From Aliivibrio salmonicida LFI1238 (GTDB lineage: Bacteria; Pseudomonadota; Gammaproteobacteria; Enterobacterales; Vibrionaceae), in the NCBI RefSeq assembly GCF_000196495.1, contig NC_011312.1, positions 1,488,001 through 1,552,000 on the forward strand: a stretch of DNA of 64,000 bases, in the 5' to 3' direction. Under the pieces are notes generated by a model that had not been told where the DNA came from, did no database searches, and saw only the letters and a program-made list of their open reading frames with translations. The stretch's first letter is position 1; every line of letters begins with the position of its first letter. This document shows positions 16,126-25,318 of the stretch, piece after piece. The translations under genes were made by a program, and so were the position numbers.

Positions 16126-17718
16126 ATGAGTTCGTCTGCATCGCAACAAAAAAACCAACAACAGCCAAAAAGGCCGTTGTTCACTCGTTTTCTTGATTCT
16201 GTTGAATATTTAGGAAACCTTTTACCACACCCAATCACTCTTTTTGCAATCTTTTGTGTGGCAATTCTCGTTCTTTCTGGCATTGCTGGTTATTTTGAAG
16301 TCTCAGTTATCGATCCTCGTCCTGAAGGGGAAAAAGGACGTGCAGCTGACGGCATGATCCATGGCATCAGTTTATTTAATGCAGAAGGCTTACAACTTAT
16401 TGTGACTAACTTAGTGAAAAACTTTGTTGGTTTCGCTCCGTTGGGTACCGTTCTTGTCGCAATGCTTGGTGTTGCAATCGCTGAGCATTCAGGCATGTTA
16501 TCTGCTGCTATGCGTGGCATGGTAATGGGCGCCTCTAAGCGAATGGTTACCGTAACCGTCGTATTTGCCGGTATTATCTCAAATACAGCCTCTGAGCTTG
16601 GTTATGTCGTACTTATCCCACTTGCGGCGATGCTGTTCCATTCACTCGGTCGTCATCCGTTAGCCGGTCTTGCTGCTGCATTCGCTGGTGTTTCTGGTGG
16701 TTACTCTGCAAACCTTCTTATCGGTACCGTTGACCCACTGCTTTCTGGTATTACAGAAACTGCAGCGCAAATGATTGATCCAACGTACACCGTAGGTCCT
16801 GAAGCAAACTGGTACTTTATGTTTGTATCTACTTTCTTCATTGCAATCACGGGTGCGTTTGTAACTGAGAAAATTATTGAACCGAAATTAGGTAAATACA
16901 ATGATGAAGAAGCAGCAGAAGATCTATCAAATGATAAGATGGGTAAACTGACCGCCGTTGAAAAGAAAGGGCTTAAGTTTGCTGGTGTGGCTGTTCTGAT
17001 TGTCAGTGCGTTACTTGCATGGACGATAGTTCCTGAAGATGGCGTATTACGTTCAGCAACAGGTACGGTTTCAGGGTCTCCATTCCTTAAAAGTATTGTG
17101 GCATTCATCTTTGTATTCTTTGCTGTTCCGGGTTTTGTTTACGGTAAAATCGTAGGTACAATGAAGAACGACAGAGATGTGATCAATGCAATGGCAACAT
17201 CAATGTCTTCAATGGGCATGTATATTGTTCTTGTGTTCTTTGCTGCACAGTTTGTTGCTTTTTTTAAGTGGACTAACTTTGGTCAAGTCATTGCAGTTGG
17301 CGGTGCGAGTTTCTTACAAGACGTTGGCCTTACTGGACCTATGTTATTCTTCGCATTCATCTTAATGTGTGGTTTCATTAACTTGATGATTGGTTCGGCT
17401 TCTGCTCAGTGGGCAGTCACTGCACCTATCTTCGTGCCAATGTTAATGTTAGTGGGTTACGCACCAGAAACAATTCAAGCCGCGTATCGTATCGGCGATT
17501 CAACAACGAATATCATTACACCAATGATGAGTTACTTTGGTTTAATCCTTGCGGTAGCAACGCGTTACATGAAGAATCTAGGTATTGGTACATTGATTGC
17601 GACCATGCTTCCATACTCAATCTGCTTTATGTTTGGTTGGAGTATTCTGTTCTACCTATGGGTATTCGTATTTGGTTTACCAGTAGGTCCTGGCGCTGCA
17701 ACGTTCTACACACCATAA
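16126..17718 (+). CDS. AbgT family transporter (p-aminobenzoyl-glutamate/drug)
   Basis: A 530-residue inner-membrane transporter with about eleven hydrophobic segments and two re-entrant regions, as in AbgT/MtrF. These proteins import p-aminobenzoyl-glutamate or export sulfonamides by proton coupling. Family hallmarks are SVEYLGNLLPHPITLF at the N-terminus, the hairpin regions GVSGGYSANLLIGTVDPLL and MIGSASAQWAVTAPIFVPML, and GDSTTNIITPMMSYFG in the C-terminal half. AACAAGGAGTTACAG before the ATG gives a strong ribosome-binding site. No abgA/abgB amidohydrolase genes are adjacent, so the substrate is uncertain. It ends in a strong terminator. Confidence 0.92.
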   Translation: MSSSASQQKNQQQPKRPLFTRFLDSVEYLGNLLPHPITLFAIFCVAILVLSGIAGYFEVSVIDPRPEGEKGRAADGMIHGISLFNAEGLQLIVTNLVKNFVGFAPLGTVLVAMLGVAIAEHSGMLSAAMRGMVMGASKRMVTVTVVFAGIISNTASELGYVVLIPLAAMLFHSLGRHPLAGLAAAFAGVSGGYSANLLIGTVDPLLSGITETAAQMIDPTYTVGPEANWYFMFVSTFFIAITGAFVTEKIIEPKLGKYNDEEAAEDLSNDKMGKLTAVEKKGLKFAGVAVLIVSALLAWTIVPEDGVLRSATGTVSGSPFLKSIVAFIFVFFAVPGFVYGKIVGTMKNDRDVINAMATSMSSMGMYIVLVFFAAQFVAFFKWTNFGQVIAVGGASFLQDVGLTGPMLFFAFILMCGFINLMIGSASAQWAVTAPIFVPMLMLVGYAPETIQAAYRIGDSTTNIITPMMSYFGLILAVATRYMKNLGIGTLIATMLPYSICFMFGWSILFYLWVFVFGLPVGPGAATFYTP

Positions 17719-17765
17719 TAGGCAATAGAATAAAAGCTAGGTTCGTAATAAATAGCAAAAAAACT

Positions 17766-17794
17766 AAAAAGGCGATCTTCGGATCGCCTTTTTT
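17766..17794 (+). terminator. Terminator after AbgT-family gene
   Basis: AAAAAGGCGATC-TTCG-GATCGCCTTTTTT: a perfect stem capped with a stable UUCG tetraloop and followed by six T residues. A textbook Rho-independent terminator 48 bp past the stop. Confidence 0.95.
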
Positions 17795-17830
17795 GATCGT
17801 TGCTTATTTATAAAGAGAAAGGATAATAGG

Positions 17831-18550
17831 ATGATAATAAGTCCTTATAGTGTGAGCCTTATGCGCCTTGATAAATTTGTTTGTAAAAGTACGACGTTAA
17901 CAAAAAACGAAGCGCTTGAATGCATTGCTGAGGGAAGAGTAAAAGTGAATGCTAAGATTGTTACCGTTGAATCGACTCAAGTGCATGAGAACAACCATGT
18001 GACACTCAATGGTGATTTATTGACTGCTCGTCCTTTTCGCTACTTACTCATGAATAAACCTGCTAATACGATTTGTTCAAACATCGATGAAGCCTATCCC
18101 TCCTTATTCAACTATATTAAAGAAGGTAATAATTCGGAATTGCACATTGCTGGGCGTTTAGATTCAGATACCACTGGCCTTGTGCTTATTACCGATGACG
18201 GTCGATGGTCATACAATATTATTACGCCATCAAAGAAATGCGAGAAAGTATATCGAGTTGGTTTACGTAATATAATTACCAGTGAGGCAATAATCAAGAT
18301 CGAGTTAGGTGTGCAACTGCAAGGGGAAGTAGAGTTAACAAGGCCTGCTAAATTGAAGATTATTACAGAGAGAGAAGTATTACTGACCATTATTGAAGGT
18401 AAGTTCCATCAGGTAAAACGTATGTTTTCTGCTGTTGGAAATAAAGTGATTTTATTGCATAGAGAGCAGTTCGGAGAGATCAGTTTGGATGTAAATGAAG
18501 GTGAATGGCGTTATTTAACTGATTATGAAGTTAACTCATTTGAGTATTAA
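17831..18550 (+). CDS. rsuA: RsuA-family rRNA pseudouridine synthase
   Basis: Converts a uridine in 16S rRNA (U516 in E. coli RsuA) to pseudouridine. An N-terminal S4 RNA-binding domain (MRLDKFVCKSTTLTKNEALE...GRVKVNAK) is followed by the catalytic domain with the active Asp in the AGRLDSDTTGLVL motif and EGKFHQVKRMFSAVGN near the C-terminus. The 17831 ATG has an excellent AAAGGA seven bases upstream. The family usually begins at MRLDKF, which here is 17861 (229 residues), so the true start could be either. The substrate site is inferred by similarity; another RsuA-subgroup position cannot be excluded. Confidence 0.85.
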   Translation: MIISPYSVSLMRLDKFVCKSTTLTKNEALECIAEGRVKVNAKIVTVESTQVHENNHVTLNGDLLTARPFRYLLMNKPANTICSNIDEAYPSLFNYIKEGNNSELHIAGRLDSDTTGLVLITDDGRWSYNIITPSKKCEKVYRVGLRNIITSEAIIKIELGVQLQGEVELTRPAKLKIITEREVLLTIIEGKFHQVKRMFSAVGNKVILLHREQFGEISLDVNEGEWRYLTDYEVNSFEY

Positions 18551-18553
18551 GTA

Positions 18554-18573
18554 AGGTGCCATTGAAGGCACCT
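18554..18573. terminator. Short hairpin between convergent rsuA-like and desaturase genes
   Basis: AGGTGCC pairs perfectly with GGCACCT around ATTGAA. The T-run is weak on both strands. A modest bidirectional terminator is likely from its place between two convergent stops. Confidence 0.55.
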
Positions 18574-18585
18574 CATCAATAAACG

Positions 18586-19389
18586 TTATTTTTTCCTAAA
18601 TGGTTGAGTCAACATTTTGTCTAACCGTTGCTCTTTTTCGCTTCTAAATAAAGCGGTCCCTATTTTCATGTCTTCGTGCCCATCTCTTGGTCTCACTAAA
18701 TACGTTTTTCCAATACGATCCCAAATAGATAAAAAGAACCCATAGTTGTTATTCATCTCGGTGACATGGATTGAATGGTGAACTCTGTGCACATCAGGGG
18801 TAATAAGTAAGGTTCTGATGTAACGATCTAACCATCGTGGAATATGGAGATTACTGTGATTAAACATTGCACTTACATTCAAAATTATTTCAAAGACAAT
18901 GACGGCTTCAACTGGAATCCCTAAGATCCCGATGGCCGCAATTTTTATCAACATGGATAAAATAATTTCTACCGGATGAAATCGAGTTCCTGTCGTTAAA
19001 TCAATGTCTTGGTCAGAATGGTGCATTCGATGTAAGCGCCATAATGAAGGAACACGATGAAAAGCACGGTGCTGCCAATAGATAATCCAATCTAACAATA
19101 AAATAGAAAGGAGAAATGTCAAAAAGTAAGGGGTTCCAAGGTAATTAAAGACTCCAAAATTTTCTTGTTGTGCGATATAAGCTGCATCAATGGCTAATAG
19201 CGGTAAGGCTAGGCGTAGAACAATACTATTAAATACGATTAAACCAAGGTTATTTACCCAGCGTAATGATTTTTTTTGAGTCAACTTTTTACGTGGCCAT
19301 TTATACTCAACCAAAGCAAAAAGGATGAAAGCAGCGACAAAGCAGCCAAGGCGGATAGTGTCACTTTGTTCAATCCAGCTATTTTCCAT
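18586..19389 (-). CDS. Sterol desaturase / fatty acid hydroxylase family protein
   Basis: A 267-residue integral membrane di-iron enzyme of the fatty-acid-hydroxylase superfamily; the substrate is unknown in bacteria of this group. The histidine boxes are present: HRAFH followed by LWRLHRMHHS, then FNHSNLHIP and VHRVHHS. Hydrophobic segments occupy the N-terminal half (GCFVAAFILFALVEY, FLTFLLSILLLDWIIYW). The start at 19389 (MENSWIEQS) is preferred; an in-frame start at 19530 would extend into the divergent DTW gene by about 55 bp. Confidence 0.88.
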   Translation of the reverse strand: MENSWIEQSDTIRLGCFVAAFILFALVEYKWPRKKLTQKKSLRWVNNLGLIVFNSIVLRLALPLLAIDAAYIAQQENFGVFNYLGTPYFLTFLLSILLLDWIIYWQHRAFHRVPSLWRLHRMHHSDQDIDLTTGTRFHPVEIILSMLIKIAAIGILGIPVEAVIVFEIILNVSAMFNHSNLHIPRWLDRYIRTLLITPDVHRVHHSIHVTEMNNNYGFFLSIWDRIGKTYLVRPRDGHEDMKIGTALFRSEKEQRLDKMLTQPFRKK

Positions 19390-19475
19390 GAGGAATTCTC
19401 TTATAGAACTTGTTATTACCGACACTGTAAGTAAAATGCGCTTTTTTTTCCATATAAATAGCTTGGTTATTGTAA

Positions 19476-20219
19476 ATGCGTATTCACTCAGTTCATCAAT
19501 TACACAAAGAAAGACTAGCTCGCTCCACAAAACCCTTTAATGCGCGTGGTGGAAATGTGGATCGTTGTGAATTTTGCCAAGTACGTAAAGATTATTGTAT
19601 TTGTGAATATCAGCCGCAAGCAGCATCAAAGGCGGCTTTTTTATTAATCATGTTTGATACCGAAGTGCTTAAACCAAGTAATACGGGGAAATTGATTGCT
19701 GATGTTATTCCTGATACTCACGCTTATCTTTGGTCCCGCACTGAACCAAACCCTGAATTATTAGCACTATTGAAAGACGAATCTTATCAACCTTTTGTTA
19801 TTTTTCCTGAAGAGTTAATCGAAAATAAGAGCTTAGTGAGAAATGATATTGTGGTTGAAGAGGGGAAAACTCCGTTATTTATTCTTCTTGATGGTAGTTG
19901 GCGTGAAGCTGGGCGTATGTATCGTAAAAGTGTGTATTTACATCATTTGCCTGTCTTGTCGTTTAACCGTGAGCACCTTTCTAATTACATCATGCGTAAA
20001 GCAACGAAAGATCATCAATTAGCGACAGCTGAAGTGGCCAGTTTGGTATTGGATTTATTGGGTGAAAAAGAGAATGCAAAGCACCTTGAGTGTTGGTTTG
20101 ATTTATTTCGAGAGCATTATCTTTACAGTAAACGTCCAGTGAAAGGTGCAGAAAGAGGAATGGGCCTAAAACGCTTGATTGAATTTCGTACAGAACTGAA
20201 AGTTAATAACTTAATCTAA
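19476..20219 (+). CDS. tapT: DTW domain tRNA-uridine aminocarboxypropyltransferase
   Basis: A 247-residue protein of the DTW family; the E. coli member YfiP/TapT makes acp3U at tRNA position 47. The N-terminus holds a four-cysteine cluster (C31, C34, C41, C43 in CEFCQVRKDYCIC) as in TapT. The DTW signature appears as LLDGSWREAGRM, with Ser in place of the usual Thr. The C-terminal part (TAEVASLVLDLLGE) fits the family. It runs divergently from the desaturase gene. The symbol follows the E. coli orthologue; position specificity is inferred. Confidence 0.82.
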   Translation: MRIHSVHQLHKERLARSTKPFNARGGNVDRCEFCQVRKDYCICEYQPQAASKAAFLLIMFDTEVLKPSNTGKLIADVIPDTHAYLWSRTEPNPELLALLKDESYQPFVIFPEELIENKSLVRNDIVVEEGKTPLFILLDGSWREAGRMYRKSVYLHHLPVLSFNREHLSNYIMRKATKDHQLATAEVASLVLDLLGEKENAKHLECWFDLFREHYLYSKRPVKGAERGMGLKRLIEFRTELKVNNLI

Positions 20220-20345
20220 TGACAATTTGAGGTTCATCTCACATTAAATTAGGCTTAATTCTGCGTAGGTCACAGTCTGTATTTATAAAAATTAGGTAAG
20301 ATAACACCATAAAAAATTAAAATAAATTTAGGACAAGGATACCTT

Positions 20346-21254
20346 ATGTACTACGGTTTTGATGTGGGTGGAACAAAGATTGAATTTGGTGCGTTTAATG
20401 AAAAATTAGAACGTGTCGCGACAGAACGAATTCCAACTCAAACTGAAGATTATTCACTTTTAGTTAATGATATCGCCAGCTTAATCGCAAAATATGATGC
20501 GGAATTTGGTGTTGAAGGTAAGGTCGGTTTAGGCATTCCAGGAATGGAAGATGCAGAAACGGGCGCTTTACTTACCAGTAATGTCCCTGCGGCAAAAGGT
20601 CAATTTTTACGAAAAGATCTGGAAGCAAAAATTGGTCGCTCAGTTAAAATTGATAATGATGCGAACTGTTTTGCACTATCAGAAGCATGGGATGAAGAAT
20701 TAAAAGATTCACCCTCAGTGCTTGGGTTGATTCTTGGGACTGGTTTTGGTGGTGGTTTAGTCTTTGATGGCAAAGTATTCTCAGGGTATAGCCACGTTGC
20801 GGGAGAGTTAGGCCATTCTCGTTTACCGATTGATGCATGGTTTCATTTAGGTGAGAAAGCACCGTTACTTGAATGTGGTTGTGGTAACAAAGGTTGTATT
20901 GATAATTACCTTTCTGGTCGTGGTTTTGAGTTACTTTATGCTCATTATTATGGCCAAGAAAAGAAAGCGATAGATATTATCAAAGCAAATGAAGCGGGTG
21001 ATGCCGATGCGGTTGAACACGTTGATCGCTTTATGGAATTATTGGCGATTTGTTTTGCTAATCTATTTACTTGCTTTGACCCACATGTCGTTGCTCTAGG
21101 TGGCGGCTTATCAAACTTTGCACTGATTTATGATGAATTACCAAAGCGTTTACCAAAGCACTTGTTGTCGGTTGCGCGTGTACCTCGCATTATTAAAGCG
21201 AAACATGGCGATTCAGGTGGTGTTCGTGGCGCCGCGTTCTTGAATATCAAATAA
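20346..21254 (+). CDS. nagK: N-acetylglucosamine kinase NagK
   Basis: A ROK-family kinase that phosphorylates GlcNAc salvaged from murein or chitin to GlcNAc-6-phosphate. The 302 residues match E. coli NagK (303) along their length: phosphate loop DVGGTK at 6-11, catalytic Asp in DNDANCFA (Asp105), and the zinc motif with His157 plus CGCGNKGC (C177, C179, C184). TAGGACAAGG precedes the ATG. It ends in a bidirectional terminator. It fits a chitin-using lifestyle, but no other GlcNAc genes are adjacent. Confidence 0.94.
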   Translation: MYYGFDVGGTKIEFGAFNEKLERVATERIPTQTEDYSLLVNDIASLIAKYDAEFGVEGKVGLGIPGMEDAETGALLTSNVPAAKGQFLRKDLEAKIGRSVKIDNDANCFALSEAWDEELKDSPSVLGLILGTGFGGGLVFDGKVFSGYSHVAGELGHSRLPIDAWFHLGEKAPLLECGCGNKGCIDNYLSGRGFELLYAHYYGQEKKAIDIIKANEAGDADAVEHVDRFMELLAICFANLFTCFDPHVVALGGGLSNFALIYDELPKRLPKHLLSVARVPRIIKAKHGDSGGVRGAAFLNIK

Positions 21255-21308
21255 CGTAATGGTTAGATGATGAGATAGATAGTTACAGGTAATAAGAAAA
21301 TGCACATA

Positions 21309-21349
21309 AAAAAAGAGCCTCATGTTAGTGATAACAGAGGCTCTTTTTT
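21309..21349. terminator. Bidirectional terminator between nagK and SEC-C gene
   Basis: AAAAAAGAGCCTC pairs with GAGGCTCTTTTTT around a ~15-nt loop, with A-tract and T-tract on the two sides. It separates convergent genes. Confidence 0.9.
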
Positions 21350-21378
21350 GTGTTTAGCTTAGCTATTTAAAATAGTGA

Positions 21379-21711
21379 TTAAGCACAACATTTTTTGTAT
21401 TTTTGACCGCTACCACAAGGACATGCTTCATTGCGGTTAGGTGTTTTTTCAAAGCGAGTTGTTTTTGGCTTGTTTAGTACGCCTTCAAGCTCAAGAATAT
21501 TCTCTTCTTTTTCAGCATTCACTTCGATGTTTGCGAATAAATCGTGCTCAGTAATCTGCGCTTCAATTTCAACTTTACGTTCTTCTGTTTGAACAACTAA
21601 AGTCAGTGGTGCTTCTTCAGTACCTAACTTAACGTCACGCTTAGTGTTAAAACCAGATTTAACGTGGTTTTGACGAGTCTCGATACGACCTTTGAAGAAC
21701 ATTTTAGACAT
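21379..21711 (-). CDS. PBPRA1643-family SWIM/SEC-C metal-binding protein
   Basis: A 110-residue protein with an N-terminal part of unknown fold (MSKMFFKGRIETRQNHVKSG) and a C-terminal SEC-C zinc motif (ACPCGSGQKYKKCC, about residues 96-109), as in the SecA tail. This combination matches the PBPRA1643 family of Vibrionaceae and related marine gamma-proteobacteria. The function is unknown; a ribosome- or SecB-related role is sometimes guessed from the SEC-C motif, but nothing here supports it directly. Monocistronic. Confidence 0.85.
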   Translation of the reverse strand: MSKMFFKGRIETRQNHVKSGFNTKRDVKLGTEEAPLTLVVQTEERKVEIEAQITEHDLFANIEVNAEKEENILELEGVLNKPKTTRFEKTPNRNEACPCGSGQKYKKCCA

Positions 21712-22543
21712 CTTGGAGCCTTATAATTTTTGAACACAGTATTTTAGCCACTTTATACCATCAACAAGAAGATGGATAAAGTGATAACGAAATATAAAAA
21801 TGAGTTTGGAAAGGTAACTGGAGGTTTATGCCTTTGAATTCTGTTTTTATTGGCTATTTTATGATGAGTAAATCAACCGTTACTTTTCGATAATATATCA
21901 GCGTGAAATAAGTGAACAATGGAAGTATTTTCAGAAAAACCATGATGGCGCTAGGCTCAGATGAATGGGCGTTTAGGAGGTAATTTTGATGACGTTAGTT
22001 ATCGGGTCTAGACATGAACTGATTCGGAATATGTAATTGTGATGTATCAATGGCTTTAATTACTTCATAGAATAAAGATAATTTAAGTTCGGTATTAAGT
22101 AAAATAAAAAGAGAGTGTAATGTTAAATAAGAGGTAATCATTGATTATAGGGAGTCAATTTATAGAAAAACTAAAACTATTTGTGTGTATTTAAATTATA
22201 TATAAAATACATACAGATTTAACTTAACGTGGTTTTATTTAATAATGATAAGTTGCTTTAATTGAAAGTTAACCCTATGTGCTGAGTATTTTTGTTGATG
22301 GTTTAGTTAATAAAGAATTGAGTGTTGGATAATAAGATTAATTACTACTAAATTATAGATAAATACAGTTGTTGATTGATCTATTAATTGGCATGTTATT
22401 CTATGTTTTGTGAATTACTTGATATATAGTCTATGAGTTGCATTTATAAAATCTTAATTTAACCAAGTATTATTGGTCTGAGTTATATGATTCGTATTTG
22501 TTATAGCTGCCATTTCTGGCTTATTTTATTGGAAGTAATAAAC
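21712..22543. other. 832-bp AT-rich region without recognisable genes
   Basis: No frame longer than a few dozen codons has a ribosome-binding site or family resemblance. A GGAGG followed by ATGACGTTAGTTATCGG near 21977-22006 opens only a 15-codon frame. It may hold decayed coding matter and the promoter of the following oxidoreductase pair, but I cannot identify either. Confidence 0.5.
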
Positions 22544-24079
22544 ATGATAAATTCTAACAAAGAGAAGGCACTGTATCAGCCTCATATTACCGTTATTGGA
22601 GCTGGTATATCTGGTCTTACTATTGCGCATCAATGTATTAAACAAGGTTATCGAGTTTCCGTTTATGAAAAAGCATCTTTTGCTGGAGGTAAGTGTATTG
22701 GGCATGTTATTGATGGAAAAGTACATGAACTTACGCACAGACAAATATTTGCTAAAAATAAAAATTTATTATCTCTTCTTAAAGAGATCCCAACAAAAAC
22801 GGGAACATGCTTAGATTACATACACTCTCAAAAAAAAGTACAATTTCATTGGGGAACAAAAAATAAAACGATGCAATTTCAGCGTAGTTATTTTTCAATT
22901 ATTGAAAAGCTGGTTGATGATGCAAAATCTGCTTATTCTATGATTTATTCAAAAGTACCACTGATTGATATTTATTGGTTCAAGAAACAAGCGTTATTAA
23001 CAAAAATAGATGATTCATATACTCACATACCTATTAGTGAATATTTTCAATATAAGGAAAGGCCAAAATTAGCTAATTTTTTACGACCGATGTTGACTGC
23101 GTGGATTGGTGCAACGGATGATACCTCTGCTATTTCAGTACTTGATTTATTGAGAAATAAAGAAGGGCAATTACATCCTGACTCTCCTGATGGCTATAGT
23201 TTGGGTTTTAGTCTCCCTATATCACAAAGTGTGATTGAACCATGGTATGAGTACCTTAAGGCATCAAGTGTCACATTCCATTTTAATAATGACGTTGCTC
23301 ATATTATTGGTCATAAAGATATTGTTAATCAGGCGAGTATTTGGCTCATTAATGGCCAAGAGCTGAAAGCCGACTATTTTGTATTGGCGATACCTGCACA
23401 TATTATTCAACAAAAGATTTCAAATCAAGGTAGTGAAAATTTAGATCTACACCGTGTGTTTAGCCATGGTTTTCAACTGCATTTTGATAAGCTACCTCAA
23501 GCACTTAATGATAAAACGGTAGGCATTGTTCTTGATTCGCCTTGGGGTCTCAGTTATTGCATCACTTATCCAGAATGTGAAAATAATAAAAACCAACTAG
23601 TTTGTCTTTCTATTACGGCAACAAATATGGATACAGCCCATGGCTGTGTTTATGATAAACCATTATTTCTTTGTTCGAAAACAGAAACTTTAATTGAACT
23701 TTTGACTCAGTTAATGGGTAATACACAACTTCTTGATGAATCAGGATTTGTTTCATTTCATATCGGACCTGGGGCCAGAATAGTGTCTTTACTTGACGCT
23801 GAGCATTTAGATTATGCTGATTGGCATAAAGGTAATATGTTTTTTGATGAAAATGGGATTATGTCTTGTTGGGTTATTCAACATTCTCTTGCTCATCCAA
23901 CGTATAAAAATAAAATGGCCATTCGTTCTGATGAATTTGATAATTTATTTTTCACTGGTGAATATATTGTTGATACAGAACAAACTTGGCGTGTACCAGC
24001 GACATTAGAGCGTACTATTGAAACTGCAATTCTATGTAATGAACGACTTACTGCATGCATAGAGAAGACGGAGTCGTAA
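22544..24079 (+). CDS. FAD-dependent amine-oxidase-like oxidoreductase
   Basis: A 511-residue flavoprotein with a Rossmann FAD-binding N-terminus (GAGISG at 19-24, acidic Glu42 ending the second strand, then AGGKC) and the C-terminal FAD-contact region TGEYIVDTEQTWRVPATLERTIETA. The overall layout is that of the protoporphyrinogen oxidase/phytoene-desaturase/hydroxysqualene dehydroxylase superfamily. The substrate is not recognisable. The start at 22544 has GGAAG upstream; an ATG at 22487 would add 19 residues. It is followed at 3 bp by a membrane-protein gene, so the two are probably co-transcribed. It lies in an AT-rich accessory patch. Confidence 0.75.
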   Translation: MINSNKEKALYQPHITVIGAGISGLTIAHQCIKQGYRVSVYEKASFAGGKCIGHVIDGKVHELTHRQIFAKNKNLLSLLKEIPTKTGTCLDYIHSQKKVQFHWGTKNKTMQFQRSYFSIIEKLVDDAKSAYSMIYSKVPLIDIYWFKKQALLTKIDDSYTHIPISEYFQYKERPKLANFLRPMLTAWIGATDDTSAISVLDLLRNKEGQLHPDSPDGYSLGFSLPISQSVIEPWYEYLKASSVTFHFNNDVAHIIGHKDIVNQASIWLINGQELKADYFVLAIPAHIIQQKISNQGSENLDLHRVFSHGFQLHFDKLPQALNDKTVGIVLDSPWGLSYCITYPECENNKNQLVCLSITATNMDTAHGCVYDKPLFLCSKTETLIELLTQLMGNTQLLDESGFVSFHIGPGARIVSLLDAEHLDYADWHKGNMFFDENGIMSCWVIQHSLAHPTYKNKMAIRSDEFDNLFFTGEYIVDTEQTWRVPATLERTIETAILCNERLTACIEKTES

Positions 24080-24082
24080 GTG

Positions 24083-24886
24083 ATGGATCAAACTTCTCGT
24101 AGACACTTACTTACCAGTGGATTATTTTTATCGTTGTGTTTTATTTATGCGAGGGGGTTTTATCAACTAGCTCTTTCTTCTATAACGATGGCCGTACTAA
24201 TTACTTTAGTTTTACCGGTTTTGTTTTCACCACTTATTAAAAGGGTTGAAAACCACCAAGAAATAAAACGTATATTAGTACTAGAGTCTGGCTTTAATTT
24301 TATTTGCATATTAGCACTGACTGACTTTATCTATAAGGGAGCGATAGATACATTGTTTGTCGTATTCTTTATCATTCAAGCGGGCGGTTTTATTACCGTG
24401 CAAATTAAAAAGAAAGCCTTTCTTTCATTACCAAGCTCATTGTGTCTGTCTGTTGCTATTACTATTTGGATAATCAACGGTAATCAAACTGAGCTTCTAG
24501 GTGATGGCAAGTTGTTAATCTTTGGTTCAGCAGTACCTTGGCAACTTAAAGGCATTTATTTTGCTTGGCTTGCTCAAGTTCTTTTGAATGAATATCGCCA
24601 TATACTTCCTAAGTTAACTATTTTGTTAGTGCATATTGCTTCATTATCTGTCGCTTTAATGGCTGAGGATTTCTTTCATGCTCGTATCGTAACTGCCAGT
24701 CATTTATTATTTTTGAGTTTATGCTTTGATTTAAAATTACTAAGTTGGGGAGGGGAAGATTTTGCTATCTCTCAACGAATCAATGTCATGATGTTAAACA
24801 TTAATATCGCAAATTTATTTTCTAGGGTCTGCTCACTAATATGCTTAATTTTAGTTATTCATCTTATTCTTATTACTTTAAATTAA
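24083..24886 (+). CDS. Hypothetical multi-pass membrane protein paired with the FAD enzyme
   Basis: A 267-residue product with about seven or eight hydrophobic segments, starting three bases after the oxidoreductase stop (an overlapping GTG at 24080 is also possible). No family recognised. The short loops carry few charged residues; a polar cluster (KRVENHQEIKR) lies after the second segment and WGGEDFAISQRIN near the end. The tight spacing suggests it works with the flavoprotein, for instance presenting or receiving a lipid-like substrate; that is inference. Confidence 0.6.
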   Translation: MDQTSRRHLLTSGLFLSLCFIYARGFYQLALSSITMAVLITLVLPVLFSPLIKRVENHQEIKRILVLESGFNFICILALTDFIYKGAIDTLFVVFFIIQAGGFITVQIKKKAFLSLPSSLCLSVAITIWIINGNQTELLGDGKLLIFGSAVPWQLKGIYFAWLAQVLLNEYRHILPKLTILLVHIASLSVALMAEDFFHARIVTASHLLFLSLCFDLKLLSWGGEDFAISQRINVMMLNINIANLFSRVCSLICLILVIHLILITLN

Positions 24887-25055
24887 AGGATTTACTCTAA
24901 ATTCTTATCTAAGAAAGTTTACTTTTCGATCTATGAATGGCCGTTAAATGTGTGTGGGGGGGAACTGATAATTAGTCGGAGGGTAAATAATCTATGGGGG
25001 ACTCATTTTTGAAATTTATAGTCTTTACTTTTCTCATTTTAACAAATAGAATTAA

Positions 25056-25071
25056 CTGTATATTCATACAG
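25056..25071 (+). promoter_or_regulatory. LexA (SOS) box before dinI
   Basis: CTGTATATTCATACAG matches the gamma-proteobacterial LexA consensus CTGT-N8-ACAG exactly and lies 17 bp before the dinI-like ATG. Established knowledge: dinI genes are SOS-induced. Confidence 0.85.
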
Positions 25072-25087
25072 TGTCGAGTAAAAAATT

Positions 25088-25318
25088 ATGCGTATTGAAA
25101 TGATGATAACAGCGGCTCAACTTCCAAAAGATGGATTGACGCTTATTCACCAAGAAATGGAACGCCGTGTGTGGGAATATTATCCTAATGCACGTATTAG
25201 AATAAGAAAAGGGGCGAATAACCACCTTGAGATTTATGCACCAAAAGACGATAAAAAAGCAGCGAATATCATAGTTGAACAAATGTTTAATGAGGCAGAG
25301 GAATGGTTGTATGCCTAA
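25088..25318 (+). CDS. dinI: DinI-like SOS modulator
   Basis: A 76-residue protein similar in length and pattern to DinI (81 aa in E. coli), which binds RecA filaments and modulates coprotease activity during the SOS response. It shows MRIEMMI at the N-terminus, an acidic C-terminal helix (MFNEAEEWLYA) and a central RIRKGANNHLEIYAPKDDKK stretch matching DinI strands. It is preceded by a consensus LexA box. It overlaps the start of the next gene by 8 nt, so both are in one SOS unit. Confidence 0.88.
   Translation: MRIEMMITAAQLPKDGLTLIHQEMERRVWEYYPNARIRIRKGANNHLEIYAPKDDKKAANIIVEQMFNEAEEWLYA

Noticed and set aside
16701..17108. Open frame opposite the AbgT-type gene (135 codons)
   Set aside because: Antisense shadow of a strongly supported transporter; no start signal or family resemblance.
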